Origin: Microbacteriaceae bacterium
Lineage (GTDB): Bacteria; Actinomycetota; Actinomycetes; Actinomycetales; Microbacteriaceae
DNA: 33,861 nucleotides
NCBI GenBank assembly: GCA_021741825.1
Contig: JAIOXB010000005.1
Span: 1 to 33,861, forward strand
Direction of reading: 5' to 3'
How positions within the stretch are numbered: the stretch's first letter is position 1; every line of letters starts with the position of its first letter. A model generated the notes under the pieces. The model searched no databases and was not told the DNA's origin. It saw nothing but the letters and a program-made list of their open reading frames with translations. Positions 31,898 to 33,861 of this stretch are shown here, piece after piece. The translations under genes were made by a program, and so were the position numbers.

Positions 31898-33754
31898 ATG
31901 CTCATGGAAACTGCGATCGCGCGTCACGGGTTCGCGAATTTCCGAGAACTGCATCGGTGGTCGATTGAAAATCCCAACGATTTTTGGCGCGAGGCGTGGG
32001 ATGAATTGGGAATCGTCGGCGAGCGAGGGGATCGGACGAGTCACGGGGACGGTTTCGAAGAGACGGAATGGTTTCCCGACGCGCGACTGAATATCGTTGA
32101 CACCCTTTTGTCAGGGGATTCGTCGTTCAACGCCGTGATTGCGCACGCCGAGGACTCACCGCGATTTTCGCTCACTCGAGGTGAACTTCGGGAGCACGTT
32201 GCTGCGTGCGCGGCGGCTCTTCGAGCCTCGGGAGTTCAGGTCGGCGACAGAGTCGTGGCGTGGACGCCGAATGTCGTCGAAACAGTCGTTTTCGCCCTCG
32301 GTGCCCTGTCCATCGGCGCCGTCGTCAGCACAGCATCAACGGATTTTGGTCCCGCCGCGCTGGTTGATCGGTTCGGCCAAATCGAACCGACGGTCCTTCT
32401 TACGGCGTCGTCCTACATCTATGGCGGCAAAGAAGTCCTCCTTGCCGAATCGATCGCACAGGTGGTCAGTGAGTTACCGACGCTCACGACCGTCGTTGTC
32501 ATTGGCGGCAGTGACGCGCACCCGACGTGGGAGAACTGGCTTGCCCCGCATCGAGGCAGCGAATTAGATCCAACCCCGCTTCCGTTCAATCACCCGGGCT
32601 TCATCCTGTTTTCGAGCGGGACAACGGGACGCCCCAAATGCATCGTCCATTCTGCGGCGGGCGTTCTGTTGAAAGTTCTGAGTGAACAGGGATACCATCT
32701 CGATGTTCGTCCAGGCGACACAATGCTGTACGCGACCACGTGCGGTTGGATGATGTGGAACTGGCTGGTGTGCGGGCTCGGTCGCGGAGCGACGATTGTG
32801 CTGTGCGACGGCAGCCCCGGGTATCCCGATATTTCTCGATTGTGGGCGATCACTCGTGCGGAACGCCTGACGTTCCTCGGCGTTTCCGCCGCGCTGATTG
32901 ATTCGTGGCGCCGCGCCTCGCTCGAGCCCCGACACGATTTTGACGTTTCCACGCTTCGAACGATCGCGTCCACCGGTTCACCGCTCGCGGCGTCCGGCTA
33001 CGACTGGGTGGCCGACGCGGTGTCCCCCGATGTGCGCGTTGCGTCCATCGCGGGGGGTACTGACCTGTGCGGTTGTCTCGTGCTGGGAGTAGACACCGAG
33101 CCCGTTGTCCGGGGCGAAATTCAGGGGCCAGCACTGGGGCTGGACGTTACGGTTCTGCGGTCGGATGGGACCGAGGCCGACGTGTCCGAAGAAGGAGAAC
33201 TGGTGTGCAGAACGCCGTTCCCGACCGTGCCGCTAACGTTCTGGGGGGACACCGACGGTTCGCGGCGTCACAGCGCCTACTTCGATCGATTCCCCGGATT
33301 GTGGGCCCACGGCGATTACGCGAAACGAACCCCGTCGGGTGGGTTCGAGATTTTGGGCCGATTGGACGCGACCCTCAACGTGAAGGGGGTTCGAATCGGA
33401 ACCGCGGAAATCTATCGCGTGGTCCTGTCCATTCCCGGTGTGCTGGAAGCGATGGCGATCGAACAGCCCGATGGCGACGATGCGCGCGTTGTGTTGTTCG
33501 TGGTGCTCGAACAACACCTCTCTGCCGAGCTGGATGGGCTGATTCGAACAACGCTCCGGACTCAAGCGAGCCCAAGGCACGTCCCCGCGATCATTGTCGA
33601 GGTTCCCGAACTGCCTCGAACTCGCAGTGGCAAGATGACCGAACTGGCGGTCGCCGACATTGTGACTGGCCGCCCAGAGCGTGACACGTCGTCGCTCGCT
33701 TACCCCGAATGTCTCACGTGGTTTCGCGAGTGGGCCGCCGCGTCTACGTCGTAG
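31898..33754 (+). CDS. Acetoacetyl-CoA synthetase (acetoacetate-CoA ligase)
   Basis: The 618 residues are slightly shorter than the usual 650 or so. The ATP loop is FSSGTTGRPKCIVHSAAG (from 238). Family-specific landmarks are TCGWMMWNWLVCGL, SIAGGTDLCGCL, and DATLNVKGVRIGTAEIYR, the last being the hallmark that separates acetoacetyl- from acetyl-CoA synthetases. The catalytic lysine is Lys579 in TRSGKMTELAV. The start MLMETAIARHG leaves ATG at 31904 as an alternative. It would activate acetoacetate, or a related 3-oxoacid, for cleavage by a thiolase. It may serve the neighbouring pathway or ketone-body and PHB use. The end overlaps the convergent LacI gene by 11 bases. Confidence 0.9.
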   Translation: MLMETAIARHGFANFRELHRWSIENPNDFWREAWDELGIVGERGDRTSHGDGFEETEWFPDARLNIVDTLLSGDSSFNAVIAHAEDSPRFSLTRGELREHVAACAAALRASGVQVGDRVVAWTPNVVETVVFALGALSIGAVVSTASTDFGPAALVDRFGQIEPTVLLTASSYIYGGKEVLLAESIAQVVSELPTLTTVVVIGGSDAHPTWENWLAPHRGSELDPTPLPFNHPGFILFSSGTTGRPKCIVHSAAGVLLKVLSEQGYHLDVRPGDTMLYATTCGWMMWNWLVCGLGRGATIVLCDGSPGYPDISRLWAITRAERLTFLGVSAALIDSWRRASLEPRHDFDVSTLRTIASTGSPLAASGYDWVADAVSPDVRVASIAGGTDLCGCLVLGVDTEPVVRGEIQGPALGLDVTVLRSDGTEADVSEEGELVCRTPFPTVPLTFWGDTDGSRRHSAYFDRFPGLWAHGDYAKRTPSGGFEILGRLDATLNVKGVRIGTAEIYRVVLSIPGVLEAMAIEQPDGDDARVVLFVVLEQHLSAELDGLIRTTLRTQASPRHVPAIIVEVPELPRTRSGKMTELAVADIVTGRPERDTSSLAYPECLTWFREWAAASTS

Positions 33755-33861
33755 TTGCGACGGGGCCGGTGGTTCCTCGAACCACCAGGGTCGCCGATAC
33801 GTGTTGACGGTTTGCCGGTGCGGTGCGGTCGTCGATTCGATGGAGCATGTGTTGGGCCGCG
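33744..33861 (-). CDS. LacI-family transcriptional regulator, C-terminal end only
   Basis: Thirty-eight codons and a TAG stop are visible on the minus strand; the rest lies beyond the right edge. The translation ends HVSATLVVRGTTGPVATT, and upstream has MLHRIDD. This matches the usual C-terminus of LacI/GalR regulators, where a helix with a leucine-rich stretch is followed by a strand ending LVVRxST. The DNA-binding part is not in the window, so the target is unknown. It overlaps the end of the acetoacetyl-CoA synthetase gene by 11 bases, tail to tail. Confidence 0.75.
   Translation of the reverse strand, partial: AAQHMLHRIDDRTAPANRQHVSATLVVRGTTGPVATTT

Noticed and set aside
33768-33786. Perfect 8-3-8 inverted repeat GGTGGTTC-CTC-GAACCACC just after acetoacetyl-CoA synthetase, terminator-like.
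   Set aside because: No T-run follows on either strand, and the repeat is inside the coding sequence for the LacI-type C-terminus, so it may be chance; it could still slow convergent polymerases.

Overview
The window looks like chromosomal DNA of an actinobacterium, probably a high-GC Gram-positive of the Micrococcales/Microbacteriaceae kind (taxonomy inferred, not tested). The reasons are a G/C-biased third codon position, frequent GTG starts, leaderless-looking promoters with TANNNT boxes about 6 nt before the start codon, an actinobacterial 11-bp PHO-box direct repeat, and secreted proteins held by C-terminal membrane anchors. No rRNA, tRNA, insertion sequence, integrase, CRISPR array or riboswitch was recognised. 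Coding density is very high and no gene-free stretch exceeds about 200 bases. || Region 1 (1-7754, minus strand): a phosphate-uptake operon, pstC-pstA-pstS, followed by a large membrane-anchored PstS-like surface protein and then a second PstS-like secreted protein cut by the left edge. A PHO box precedes pstC and a weaker 11-bp-periodic repeat precedes the last gene. pstB and phoU are not in the window. || Region 2 (7755-9816): an SDR oxidoreductase divergent from a TetR-type regulator, both apparently leaderless, then a RidA-family protein without the usual arginine. || Region 3 (9874-15890): a cell-envelope glycan region with a polytopic GT-C-like membrane protein, GtrA, a GtrB/DPM1-like glycosyltransferase, a short NAD(P) epimerase/reductase, glucose-1-phosphate cytidylyltransferase (RfbF) and CDP-glucose 4,6-dehydratase (RfbG). 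Together they could make a CDP-6-deoxyhexose and move a sugar across the membrane on a lipid carrier. || Region 4 (15937-31828): the most interesting part. Thirteen closely packed minus-strand genes diverge from an IclR regulator. They encode a ThDP enzyme, an acyl-CoA ligase, a cyclase-family hydrolase, a TtuC/DmlA-type beta-decarboxylating dehydrogenase, a DUF35 Zn-ribbon/OB protein, an SCP2-type thiolase, an aldo/keto reductase, a NitT/TauT-type ABC importer (lipoprotein, ATPase, two permeases), an ACMSD-like amidohydrolase and a TSUP (TauE/SafE) permease. An alpha/beta hydrolase and a second TSUP permease lie beyond the regulator. Two inverted repeats sharing the core TCTC-N7-GAGA sit before the ThDP gene and before the importer gene, which suggests one IclR regulon. 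The gene content reads as a complete uptake and CoA-dependent breakdown pathway for an organic anion whose identity I cannot establish. || Region 5 (31898-33861): acetoacetyl-CoA synthetase, which could feed C4 units from region 4 into central metabolism, and the C-terminal end of a LacI-family regulator running off the right edge.
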